Assembly (NCBI GenBank): GCA_023421135.1
Contig: JAEZUG010000039.1
Location: forward strand, 1 to 43,476
Length of the DNA: 43,476 bases
Reading direction: 5' to 3'
Source of the DNA: Candidatus Cloacimonadota bacterium
Lineage (GTDB): Bacteria > Cloacimonadota > Cloacimonadia > Cloacimonadales > Cloacimonadaceae
Shown here: one piece after another, positions 32,416 through 40,268 of the stretch
Layout: each line of letters opens with the position of its first letter
Numbering within the stretch: position 1 is the first letter of the stretch
Program-made: the position numbers and the translations under genes
The notes under the pieces: model-generated
Databases searched by the model: none
Seen by the model: the letters and a program-made list of their open reading frames with translations, nothing else
Told to the model about the DNA's origin: nothing

Positions 32416-33317
32416 CGGAAGAAGCAGCCCAAGCTCTGACTTGCAGCATTGGCATTTTTACCTACAATGAAGCCGGGAACATCCTGAAGCTCCTGGATGC
32501 ACTGGCCAATCAGGATCTGAAAGAAGTAAAGATCCGGGAGATCATCGTGGTCTCCAGCGCCAGCACGGACGGTACGGATGAGCTTGTGGAGGCACATGCG
32601 GCCTCTCACCCCTTGGTTCGCCTGATCCGCCAGGCAAAACGGGAAGGCAAATCCAGCGCCATCAATATCTTTCTCAAAGAGGCCACCAGCGATATTCTGG
32701 TGGTGATCAGTGGAGACGTGATTCCGGAGCGGCATACGATCCGACGCCTGGTTTCGGCTTTCTCCAACCCCAAAGTCGGGGCTACGGGCGGCAGGCCTGT
32801 CCCGGTGAATGATACATCCAGTTTTATGGGCTATAGTGTGCATCTCTTTTGGCGTTTGCATCACCGCATGGCGCTTATCTCACCCAAACTGGGAGAGATG
32901 ATAGCTTTCCGCAAGCTGATGGATAGCATTCCCAAAGACTCTGCTGTGGATGAAGCTTCCATAGAGGCAATCGTCCGGCAACACAAGCTGGAGCTGCGCT
33001 ATATCCCCGAAGCCATTATCCGCAACAAGGGTCCGGAAAACCTGCGTGACTTTGTGAAGCAACGTCGCCGCATACAGAATGGGCATCTCTGGCTGAAAGC
33101 CCGGCAGAATTACACAGTATCCTCCCAATCCGGCTCCACTCTTTTCAGGATCCTCCTGGAGGAAGCTCTGGAGTATCCCCTATGCATCCCCAAGATAATA
33201 GTCGTGATGGGGATGGAGGTCTATTGCCGGATACTGGGCAGCATAGATTTTTACCTGCGCAAAAAGAACCCCTTTGCCTGGGAGATAGCGCGCTCCACCA
33301 AGGATTTGAGTAAATGA
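32412..33317 (+). CDS. Family 2 glycosyltransferase
   Basis: A 301-residue GT2 (GT-A fold) enzyme. IGIFTYNEAGNI begins the nucleotide-binding region, VVSSASTDGTDE (46-57) is the second conserved strand, ISGDVIPE carries the metal-binding Asp102, and QRRRIQNGHLW near 217 is the Q/RxxRW-like motif. Two weak hydrophobic stretches near the C-terminus may associate with the membrane. The sugar donor is not determinable. Coupling to nusB by ATGA and to the radical SAM gene 42 bp downstream suggests a shared operon but not an obvious pathway. Confidence 0.88.
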   Translation: MTEEAAQALTCSIGIFTYNEAGNILKLLDALANQDLKEVKIREIIVVSSASTDGTDELVEAHAASHPLVRLIRQAKREGKSSAINIFLKEATSDILVVISGDVIPERHTIRRLVSAFSNPKVGATGGRPVPVNDTSSFMGYSVHLFWRLHHRMALISPKLGEMIAFRKLMDSIPKDSAVDEASIEAIVRQHKLELRYIPEAIIRNKGPENLRDFVKQRRRIQNGHLWLKARQNYTVSSQSGSTLFRILLEEALEYPLCIPKIIVVMGMEVYCRILGSIDFYLRKKNPFAWEIARSTKDLSK

Positions 33318-33359
33318 AGAAGAGAACACGGCATCAAGTGTATCGGAGATATTATTAGC

Positions 33360-34442
33360 ATGTTTTACCTGCTCTTTCGTATAGTGGCATATTGGCTTAT
33401 GAAGCATCTGGGCTTTCCCAGGCTCTTGCCCATGAATTACACGGTGAGCTTGCTTTATACCTGTAATTCCCGCTGCAGCACCTGTAATATCTGGAAAAAG
33501 AAAGCCCGCAACCTCACGGTCAGCGAGTATCAGAAGATCTTCAAATCTGTGGGCAGAAGTCCCTATTGGATCACCTTTAGTGGTGGAGAGCCCTTCCTGC
33601 GCAATGATATCGATGAGATAGTCATTGCTATCTACAAGATCTCGAAGCCCCGCATCATCAACATACCCACCAATGGACTGCTGACCAAAGCCATCGAAGA
33701 AAAAGTGGAGAAGATTGCGACATCCTGCCCCAAAGCTCAGATCGTGATCAACGTCTCCCTGGATGGGATAGATTCCCAGCACGATGAAATCCGCGGCATC
33801 CCCGGCAATTATCGCAAAGCCACCGCCACGTTTACCCGCCTCAAAGCGCTCAAGCTGCCCAATCTGCAAGTGGGGATCCACACTGTGATCTCGAAATACA
33901 ACGTGGAAAACTTCTCCCTGATCGCCAATGAGCTGATGCGTCTGAAGCCGGATAGCTATATCACAGAGATTGCCGAGGAAAGAGTGGAGCTGGATACCAT
34001 CGGTGCCGGGATCACACCTTCTTTGGTGGAATATAAATCTGCCATCGACTATCTGATTCACCGCATCAAGAATGATAAATACAAAGGCATGAGCAAGATA
34101 ACCATGGCCTTTAGGATAGAGTATTACAACCTGGTAAAGCAAATCCTGCGGGATCAGACTCAGGTGCTGCCCTGCTACTCCGGAGTTGCCTCGGCTCAGA
34201 TCTCTCCCGATGGAGATATCTGGAGCTGTTGCATCAAAGCCAAGCCTCTGGGAAACTTGCGCACCAATAACTTCAAGTTCCGGCAGATCTGGTTTGGCCC
34301 GGAGGCCGAGCTGGAGCGTCGCAGCATTCACAAGAAAGAGTGCTGGTGCCCCCTGGCAAATGCCTCCTACACAAATATGCTGATGGATTTGCCCACACTT
34401 TACAGAGTCTTTTATCGTTCCTTTATCAAATGGTGGAGCTAG
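33360..34442 (+). CDS. Radical SAM protein with SPASM-like C-terminus
   Basis: A 360-residue protein. The [4Fe-4S] cluster motif CNSRCSTC has Cys35, Cys39 and Cys42; TFSGGEPFLR (72-81) is the SAM-contacting GGEP motif; NVSLDGID is a later strand motif. The C-terminal part has Cys clusters (LPCYSGVAS, IWSCCIKA, KECWCP) suggesting auxiliary-cluster (SPASM/Twitch) binding. The N-terminus is hydrophobic (YLLFRIVAYWLM), possibly membrane associated. The reaction is unknown; relatives modify peptides or envelope components. The ATG has only a weak GGAG 12 bases upstream. Confidence 0.88.
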   Translation: MFYLLFRIVAYWLMKHLGFPRLLPMNYTVSLLYTCNSRCSTCNIWKKKARNLTVSEYQKIFKSVGRSPYWITFSGGEPFLRNDIDEIVIAIYKISKPRIINIPTNGLLTKAIEEKVEKIATSCPKAQIVINVSLDGIDSQHDEIRGIPGNYRKATATFTRLKALKLPNLQVGIHTVISKYNVENFSLIANELMRLKPDSYITEIAEERVELDTIGAGITPSLVEYKSAIDYLIHRIKNDKYKGMSKITMAFRIEYYNLVKQILRDQTQVLPCYSGVASAQISPDGDIWSCCIKAKPLGNLRTNNFKFRQIWFGPEAELERRSIHKKECWCPLANASYTNMLMDLPTLYRVFYRSFIKWWS

Positions 34443-34445
34443 ACT

Positions 34446-35855
34446 ATGCTATCCATTCACTCTAAACACTTTAGCCCCCCGGGAAGCGTGGTCTCATACC
34501 AAGCCTCTCCCGAGGGAAAATTCGCCTGGTTCCTCTGCACCTGGCACCCGGAGAAGGATTTTGCCCTGGAAGAGATACAGGCAGAAATCAAGCTGGAACT
34601 AATCAATGCAGAGCCCCTCAAACTGAGCCGCATGGAAGTGGAAAACTGGCTGAAGAACTTTTGGAGCGAGTATCATTGGAAGCTTCATGCCCGTCTGCGC
34701 AAGACAGTTCTGATCGAGAAAGGCATCTCTCTGTTTTTTGGATTGATTTACGATAACGAGCTCTTCTTTGTGCAATTTGGCAGAATGCTCTGTGGGGTTG
34801 TGGATCCCAAGGGGCTAACTCAGAGCGGCAGGTCCTGGAAGCATTATCATGTGAAGGCAGCGCACGAACTGGAGCTCCTGGGCTATGCTGAGGAAGATAT
34901 CAAGGTTCGCACTCACAGGTTACAGCTCGAAGACACACAACACTTTCTGGTGCTCCCTTCACCACAGGCCATCAAGCTTTTGGATCAGATCAAGGGCACC
35001 GGCACGCTTCAAGCTCTGCTGGAGTCCTGTCAATCGGAGAAGAATGCTCTCTGGTTGCAGCTTTGCCGTCTCCCGGATCCCTTCCAAAAGAAGAAACGTA
35101 AGCTCAGCCGTCTGCAGATCAGCAGCATAGTGCTTCTGGCAATCACTCTTCTGGCAGTGCTATACGTAGCCTTTGGCAATAGATTTATCGATTCAGGCTT
35201 GCATAAGCTGCGTCTGCTCTTTGATTCCCGCCGGGTGAGCACTCTGGAAGAGCTGCCCAATACTCTCCGCCTCAGAAATGCTGATATTCTCAAGATCATG
35301 GAGCGGATGGTCAATTCTCCCGCCCGCCGGGCTGAATGCCGCATTGCTTGGACCAAGCAGATTCCTCATCCCGTAACAGCTATTCCGGCCTTTGATCTGG
35401 ATTATATCTATCTGGCCTCCGGGAAGAATCTTTATACCTACAACAAGCGTAATCAGGAACCGGGCTGGAACCTGGTGCTGGACGAAGAGATACTCTATCT
35501 GATGAAGACTCAGAACACCCTGATGCTGAGCCTGAGGAATAAGAAACTGATCGGGATCAAACCCGGAGGCACAATCGCCTGGGCCACGGATACCCGCAGC
35601 GCTATCTCCGAAGATGATGTGCTGGAAGCCCAGGAGATCACCAGTGCCCAGGATCCCCGAATCGATGGCAGCCTGGTGATACTCCCGGAACGTAACCGGA
35701 TCTCCGTGATAGACGGTAGCCGGGGAGAAGTCTTTTCCAGCATTGATCTCCTGCAGGATCTGCGCTATCTGTCTCTTTACGACAGCTTCGACAATTGCTT
35801 CTACGCTGTGGTGGGAGAATCACTCATGAAGATTGATCTGGTGATATTGAACTGA
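34446..35855 (+). CDS. Membrane-anchored protein of unknown function
   Basis: A 469-residue protein I do not recognise. Residues 1-215 are a cytoplasmic-type domain with LFFGLIYDNELFFVQFGRML near 96, loosely like PP2C-type phosphatase folds but without their acidic metal ligands. A basic KKKRK stretch precedes a single TM at about 225-244. The remainder resembles PQQ-type propeller strands (YIYLASGKNLYTYNK, KKLIGIKPGGTIAWATD, VVGESLMKIDL), predicted extracytoplasmic. Only 3 bp separate it from the radical SAM gene and 2 bp from the next, so it is in the operon. A sensor or scaffold role is possible; no function is claimed. Confidence 0.7.
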   Translation: MLSIHSKHFSPPGSVVSYQASPEGKFAWFLCTWHPEKDFALEEIQAEIKLELINAEPLKLSRMEVENWLKNFWSEYHWKLHARLRKTVLIEKGISLFFGLIYDNELFFVQFGRMLCGVVDPKGLTQSGRSWKHYHVKAAHELELLGYAEEDIKVRTHRLQLEDTQHFLVLPSPQAIKLLDQIKGTGTLQALLESCQSEKNALWLQLCRLPDPFQKKKRKLSRLQISSIVLLAITLLAVLYVAFGNRFIDSGLHKLRLLFDSRRVSTLEELPNTLRLRNADILKIMERMVNSPARRAECRIAWTKQIPHPVTAIPAFDLDYIYLASGKNLYTYNKRNQEPGWNLVLDEEILYLMKTQNTLMLSLRNKKLIGIKPGGTIAWATDTRSAISEDDVLEAQEITSAQDPRIDGSLVILPERNRISVIDGSRGEVFSSIDLLQDLRYLSLYDSFDNCFYAVVGESLMKIDLVILN

Positions 35856-35857
35856 TT

Positions 35858-36535
35858 ATGCCCCAAAGACTCTGCCTGCTACTACTCCTACTCAGCCTGG
35901 TGAGCCTGCTCCCGGCAGTGGTGGATAACAGCCTGTCCCGAACGGGTTTTGCCCGCCTGGCCTACGATGGCGGAGGAGATTGGTACAACGATCCCGAAGT
36001 ACTGCCCAACCTCGCTGTTTATGTGAACCAAACCCTCTCCACAAACTTCCCCCAGATCCAAACGGTGGTAAGGGCTTCGGAAGCCAAACTCTTTGAATAC
36101 CCCTTCGTGTATCTCACCGGGCACGGCAATATCCGCTTCACAGACAGGGAGATAGAAAACCTGCGTCTGTGGATGGAGCGGGGCGGATTCCTCTATGCCG
36201 ATGATGACTATGGCATGGATAGCTCCTTCCGTCGTGAGATTCGCCGCATCTTCCCGGAACGCGAGCTGATCGAGCTGGATCCATCTTTCCCGCTTTACAA
36301 TAGCTTCTATAGCTTCAGTTCTCTTCCCAAGATTCACCTGCACGACGAGCAGCCCCCCAGAGCTTTTGGTATCTTTGACGATAATGGCAGGCTGATGACC
36401 CTCTATACATACGAGACCAATATCTCAGACGGCTGGGCAGATCCAGCCACTCACAACGATCCTCCGGAGATCCGGGAACTGGCTCTGCGCTTTGGCACCA
36501 ACATTGTTTACTACCTCCTCACCAGGCAAAGATGA
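35858..36535 (+). CDS. DUF4159 domain protein, exported
   Basis: A 225-residue protein. The signal peptide (LCLLLLLLSLVSLLPAV) is followed by a DUF4159-like domain: FARLAYDGGGDWYNDPEVLP near 31, YPFVYLTGHGNIRFTDREIE near 81, and FLYADDDYGMDSSFRREI near 111. This is a Rossmann-like fold related to class I glutamine amidotransferase-like domains, of unknown function and often membrane- or periplasm-associated. It is 2 bp after the membrane-anchored protein and overlaps the phosphoesterase gene by 4 nt (ATGA). Confidence 0.85.
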   Translation: MPQRLCLLLLLLSLVSLLPAVVDNSLSRTGFARLAYDGGGDWYNDPEVLPNLAVYVNQTLSTNFPQIQTVVRASEAKLFEYPFVYLTGHGNIRFTDREIENLRLWMERGGFLYADDDYGMDSSFRREIRRIFPERELIELDPSFPLYNSFYSFSSLPKIHLHDEQPPRAFGIFDDNGRLMTLYTYETNISDGWADPATHNDPPEIRELALRFGTNIVYYLLTRQR

Positions 36536-37296
36536 AAATCTGCATAGTTAGTGATGTTCACTACAAGTTCACTGGCCTAACACATGAGGATCAAGCCAGA
36601 CAGCAGATGGTGCTGGATTTCTTCCGCAGCCTGATTGGCGCCTACGATCTAATGGTGCTCAATGGAGATATCTTTGATCTGTGGAGTGAAAGCAAGTACA
36701 GCCTGATCAAACAACACTTCCCGCTGCTCAAAATTCTGGCAGATATCCGTGAAGCAGGCTGCAAGTTGGTGTACATCAGTGGAAATCACGACTTCTGGTT
36801 TGGAGATTTCTTCCGCGACTATCTGGGAGCAGAGATCTATGACAAGAGCTACAGCCTCACAGCAGATGGCAAGAGGATCTTCTTTAGCCATGGCGACCTC
36901 TTCACCATAAACGATCTGCGTTACAAGATCTTCCGCTATCTCATCCGCAGCAGCCTTATCCGGCGTATCTACAGCCTGATGCATCCCGATCTGGCTCTGA
37001 GCCTGGGGAGCAAACTCTCCCGCACCAGCAGCAAGAGAAAGCTGCAAAAGCCCAATCAGCGAAGAAGAAGTGAAGGTTTGGAGCTTTATGCCAGTAAACT
37101 AATCAAGAACGATAAATACGACTTTGTTTTCATGGGACACAGCCATAAACCCGTACTCAAGCCCTATGACAAAGGGTTTTATGGCAATAGTGGAGACTGG
37201 CTGAGAAGCTTCAGTTACATAAAAGTAATTGACGGAATCCCCGAGATCTGCCAATATGAAAGCAAAGACGATTCTAAAGGAGAACAAGATGTTTAG
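36532..37296 (+). CDS. LpxH-like UDP-2,3-diacylglucosamine diphosphatase family phosphoesterase
   Basis: A 254-residue calcineurin-like metallophosphoesterase. All metal-binding motifs are present: SDVH (8-11), NGDIFDLW, SGNHDFWFGD, SHGDLF and GHSHKP. The GNHDFWFG form and length fit the LpxH-type family that cleaves UDP-2,3-diacylglucosamine in lipid A synthesis. No other lipid A genes are in the window, so the substrate is inferred. It overlaps DUF4159 by 4 nt and the cyclophilin start by 8 nt. Confidence 0.85.
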   Translation: MKICIVSDVHYKFTGLTHEDQARQQMVLDFFRSLIGAYDLMVLNGDIFDLWSESKYSLIKQHFPLLKILADIREAGCKLVYISGNHDFWFGDFFRDYLGAEIYDKSYSLTADGKRIFFSHGDLFTINDLRYKIFRYLIRSSLIRRIYSLMHPDLALSLGSKLSRTSSKRKLQKPNQRRRSEGLELYASKLIKNDKYDFVFMGHSHKPVLKPYDKGFYGNSGDWLRSFSYIKVIDGIPEICQYESKDDSKGEQDV

Positions 37297-38107
37297 AGGA
37301 GCCCTAATCCGGATCCTGATCGTGGCAGCCATTGTGGCCACTGCTCTTATCCTGAGCGCAAACACAGACGAACAAATAAAGGAAGAACAATTGAAAGCTG
37401 TAATCGAAACCAATCTGGGAAACATAACGATCGAGTTGTGGCCCGAGCTCACTCCCCGCACCGTGCAAAACTTCGTCTCCCTGGCGGAGTCCAATTACTA
37501 TGTGGGCACATATTTTCACCGGGTTATCCCGGATTTCATGATCCAGGGCGGATGCCCCAACACCAAGAACGCCGATCGTTCTGATGACGGCAGAGGCGGC
37601 CCGGACTATCGTTTTGAAGACGAATGCTACACCGGTGGCACAGCCCTCACAGGCCCCATTACAGATGATCAGATGGCTCGCAGAGTTTGGAGCGAAGTGA
37701 TCATGCCCTATATGTCCGCCACCACCGAGCCGGATACCCTGATCTCCGGTGTTGTCAATGCTGTGATGACCGCTCAAAGCGGAGCTCCCATCATGGAGCA
37801 TCCCATGGAGTTTTACGCTCAGATCACCGGAAAGACCATCATGACCGGACAGACTCTGATCCATCCCGTGAGCTATGGCACACTTTGCATGGCCAATTCC
37901 GGCCCCAATACCAACGGCTCCCAATTCTTCATCGTGACCAAGCGTGATGGCGCTTCCTGGCTCAATGGCAAGCACACCGTCTTTGGTCAGGTGCTGGAAG
38001 GCATGGATATCGTTCATCAAATCGAAAACCTCCCCCGCGACTCTGCCGATAATCCCCTGGTGGAAAACCAAGCCAGAGTCACCGCTGTGAGGATTGTGCG
38101 GGAATAG
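37289..38107 (+). CDS. Membrane-anchored cyclophilin-type peptidyl-prolyl isomerase with insertion
   Basis: A 272-residue protein. An N-terminal signal anchor (residues 5-23, LIRILIVAAIVATALILSA) precedes a cyclophilin domain: VIETNLGNITIELWPELTP, YFHRVIPDFMIQGGCP, then MANSGPNTNGSQFFIV and HTVFGQVLEGMDIV. Between FEDEC and YGTLCMANSGP about 75 extra residues (VWSEVIMPYMSATTEPDTLI and following) replace the short loop usual in bacterial cyclophilins. Active-site residues (FHR, QFF) remain. The frame extends upstream to 37229, but AGGAG six bases before the ATG at 37289 decides the start. Probably assists folding in the periplasm. Confidence 0.9.
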   Translation: MFRGALIRILIVAAIVATALILSANTDEQIKEEQLKAVIETNLGNITIELWPELTPRTVQNFVSLAESNYYVGTYFHRVIPDFMIQGGCPNTKNADRSDDGRGGPDYRFEDECYTGGTALTGPITDDQMARRVWSEVIMPYMSATTEPDTLISGVVNAVMTAQSGAPIMEHPMEFYAQITGKTIMTGQTLIHPVSYGTLCMANSGPNTNGSQFFIVTKRDGASWLNGKHTVFGQVLEGMDIVHQIENLPRDSADNPLVENQARVTAVRIVRE

Positions 38108-38110
38108 TTT

Positions 38111-38554
38111 ATGGCACGCACCAACGAATCCGCCCTCCAAGCTGAAGCTCTCTCCTGGATCAGGCAAAACCAATATGCCTATCTGGCAACAGTCGATAAA
38201 AAACAGCCGCGGGTTCGCCCGATCGTGCTGTTCAATTACGATGATGGATATTGGATGGTTACCTTCAGCGGAGATTCCAAGGTGCAGCAAATAGCTGGAA
38301 ATCGCTGGGTAGAGGTTTGTATACCTCTGCACAGCGATGGCCAGACCGGCTACGTCCGCCTGGCAGGAACAGCTCAGATCGTCACAAATAACGCTCAGAA
38401 GGCAGAAGCTGCCGAGCAATGCTATTTCTTTGACGATTATTTCAGCGGCTCCGACGATCCGGATTACAGCCTGATCAGCTTTGATCCCTCCGAGATCGAA
38501 TATCTGCGTCCCGGCGAGACCTATAGCCAGAGCTTCAACCTCAAACGCTACTAA
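38111..38554 (+). CDS. Pyridoxamine 5'-phosphate oxidase family protein
   Basis: A 147-residue split-barrel protein. The pattern NQYAYLATVDKKQPRVRPIV is typical of the small PNPOx-like flavin-binding family (often heme- or F420/FMN-binding). The C-terminal half has YVRLAGTAQIV and EIEYLRPGE. Metabolic PNPOx activity is not implied: these short proteins are usually of unknown function. It begins 3 bp after the cyclophilin stop. Confidence 0.85.
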   Translation: MARTNESALQAEALSWIRQNQYAYLATVDKKQPRVRPIVLFNYDDGYWMVTFSGDSKVQQIAGNRWVEVCIPLHSDGQTGYVRLAGTAQIVTNNAQKAEAAEQCYFFDDYFSGSDDPDYSLISFDPSEIEYLRPGETYSQSFNLKRY

Positions 38555-38565
38555 TCGGAGGACTT

Positions 38566-38778
38566 ATGAAAGCTATCTTTACTTATGACGATGAACATCT
38601 GGGCAAAAGCTACCTCGTGATCCCCAAGATCCGCGAGATCTCCAAGGCACTGGGAAACGTAGTGGTCACCTTTGATAATGGAGATAAAAAGACCCTGGCC
38701 GTCGATGATCCCAAGGCCGTGATTGAGACTATGCTGGAAGTGATAGAGCAGTTCTACGCTTCGCGAGTGAACAGTTAA
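38566..38778 (+). CDS. Small hypothetical protein
   Basis: A 70-residue protein of unknown family with a strong CGGAGG five bases before the ATG. It is acidic, with a predicted beta-rich N-terminal half (VVTFDNGDKKTLAV) and a C-terminal helix (IETMLEVIEQFYAS). It is the last gene of the plus-strand run that begins with ribH. Repeat sequence (GTGAACAGTTAACAG) begins directly at the stop codon. Confidence 0.65.
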   Translation: MKAIFTYDDEHLGKSYLVIPKIREISKALGNVVVTFDNGDKKTLAVDDPKAVIETMLEVIEQFYASRVNS

Positions 38779-38789
38779 CAGAGGTCAGA

Positions 38790-39013
38790 GATCAGTGAAC
38801 AGTAAACAGTGAACAGACCATAAGTGTGGAGCTGTGAGAAAATCCCGTCGATCCAGTCATCTGCGTTCTCTCCGGCATAGTGCACACGTCATCTTGACGT
38901 GTTGTTCAATTAAGCGACAAGATGTCGCTTCCACTATCATCTGCGTTCTATCCGATAGCTTCCTGGGGAGTGTCAGCAGCGCAGCTCTGTTCACTGTTCA
39001 CTGTTCACTGATC
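38790..39013. mobile_element. 224-bp non-coding element with 27-bp terminal inverted repeats
   Basis: The left end 38790-38816 (GATCAGTGAACAGTAAACAG and following) and right end 38987-39013 are inverted copies, 26 of 27 bases matching. The ends are themselves built from AGTGAACA units. Inside are the perfect hairpins 38884-38902 (ACACGTCA, loop TCT) and 38912-38930 (AAGCGACA, loop AGA) and the module CATCTGCGTTCTATCCGATA...GTCAGCAGCGCAGCTC shared with 42410-42456. It lacks any coding frame and is MITE-like; mobility is not shown. Confidence 0.6.
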
Positions 39014-39027
39014 AGATGACTAATTTC

Positions 39028-39056
39028 TTGACAAGATATCTATTCCAAATTTGCCT
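39028..39056 (+). promoter_or_regulatory. Weak candidate promoter for the etfA-type gene
   Basis: A perfect TTGACA (39028-39033) is followed 17 bp later by TTGCCT, a poor -10. It lies 22 bp before the chosen ATG at 39078 and 15 bp after the inverted-repeat element. Confidence 0.25.
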
Positions 39057-39077
39057 TGCACGAGGAGTTTTATTTAT

Positions 39078-40268
39078 ATGATCGAAGTTATAACTGAGAA
39101 ATGCGTTGGTTGCGGCGCTTGTTTAAGGGCCTGTGCTTATGATGCCATCAAGCTGGAGGACAAGCTTGCGGTGATCAATCCGGATAAATGCGTCCTCTGC
39201 GGCGCTTGTGTGGAAGCTTGTCCATTCGATGCCATTATTATCCGCAAGATAGAACAGCCCAAGCTGGATAAAAGCCAGTTCAAGGGCGTTTGGGTCTTTG
39301 CCGAACAGCAGCGTGGCATGATTGCCCCCGTGGTCTATGAACTTTTGGGCAAGGGCAGAGATCTGGCAGATCAACTGGGCGAAGAGCTCGTAGCTGTGCT
39401 TTTGGGAAGTGAACTAAATGGCCTGAGTTCCCAGCTCATTTCTTATGGAGCGGATCAGGTGATCGTTGTGGACGATCCCTCGCTGGCTCATTACCGGGAC
39501 GAGTTCTACGCCAAAGCCCTGGCAGAGCTCTCGGAAAAGTATCAGCCCTCCATCATTCTGGCTGGTGCAACTGTAACCGGCAGAAGCTTTATCCCCCGCG
39601 TCGCTGTGCAGCTTGGCACGGGACTCACTGCGGATTGCACCGGCTTGGAGATAGATCCCGAGACCGGCAACCTGATGCAGACCCGTCCTGCTTTTGGCGG
39701 CAATATCATGGCCACAATCCTCACTGCCAATCACCGTCCTCAGATGGCAACCGTGCGTCACAAGGTGATGGATCCCCTCTTGCCGGACGATAAACGCAAC
39801 GGCATAGTGATCCAGGAACAGGTTAATTTTGATCTGGATGAAGAGAACACCGTCTTTTTGAGCTTTGAGAAAGAGGATTCCAAGCTGGTCAATATCACCG
39901 AAGCCAATATCATTGTGGCCGGTGGCAGAGGCATCAAGGATGCGAAGAACTTTGAGATGATCGAATCCCTGGCGGAGTCTCTGGAGGGAGCCGTGGGTGC
40001 CTCCCGCGCTGCCGTCGATGCCGAGTGGATCCCCTATTCGCATCAGGTGGGTCAAACTGGAAAAACCGTTAAACCAAATATCTACATAGCTATAGGCATC
40101 AGCGGAGCCATCCAGCATCTGGCCGGAATGTCCTCTGCAGATTATATTATAGCCATAAATAAAGATCCCGACGCTCCCATCTTCAAGGTAGCCGATCTGG
40201 GAATCGTGGGTGACCTTTTTGAAGTACTGCCACAAGTAACTAAAAGGATAAAAGAAATCAGAAGATGA
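39078..40268 (+). CDS. etfA: Electron transfer flavoprotein alpha subunit with N-terminal ferredoxin domain
   Basis: A 396-residue fusion. Residues 1-60 are a 2[4Fe-4S] ferredoxin with Cys 9, 12, 15, 19 and Cys 38, 41, 44, 48. Residues 65-395 are EtfA with the FAD-binding C-terminus: GGRGIKD, ASRAAVDAEWIPYSHQVGQT, GISGAIQHLAGM and INKDPDAPIF. EtfA needs EtfB as partner; no etfB-like gene is in the window. The frame extends upstream to 39051, but the ATG at 39078 starts the ferredoxin consensus and follows AGGAG by 10 bases. Its stop overlaps the amidohydrolase start by 4 nt (ATGA). Ferredoxin-fused EtfA occurs in anaerobes and suggests low-potential electron transfer. Confidence 0.93.
   Translation: MIEVITEKCVGCGACLRACAYDAIKLEDKLAVINPDKCVLCGACVEACPFDAIIIRKIEQPKLDKSQFKGVWVFAEQQRGMIAPVVYELLGKGRDLADQLGEELVAVLLGSELNGLSSQLISYGADQVIVVDDPSLAHYRDEFYAKALAELSEKYQPSIILAGATVTGRSFIPRVAVQLGTGLTADCTGLEIDPETGNLMQTRPAFGGNIMATILTANHRPQMATVRHKVMDPLLPDDKRNGIVIQEQVNFDLDEENTVFLSFEKEDSKLVNITEANIIVAGGRGIKDAKNFEMIESLAESLEGAVGASRAAVDAEWIPYSHQVGQTGKTVKPNIYIAIGISGAIQHLAGMSSADYIIAINKDPDAPIFKVADLGIVGDLFEVLPQVTKRIKEIRR

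Noticed and set aside
33180..34331. Long minus-strand open frame (383 codons) opposite the radical SAM and GT2 genes
   Set aside because: It is the antisense shadow of two clear genes and shows no domain or ribosome site.
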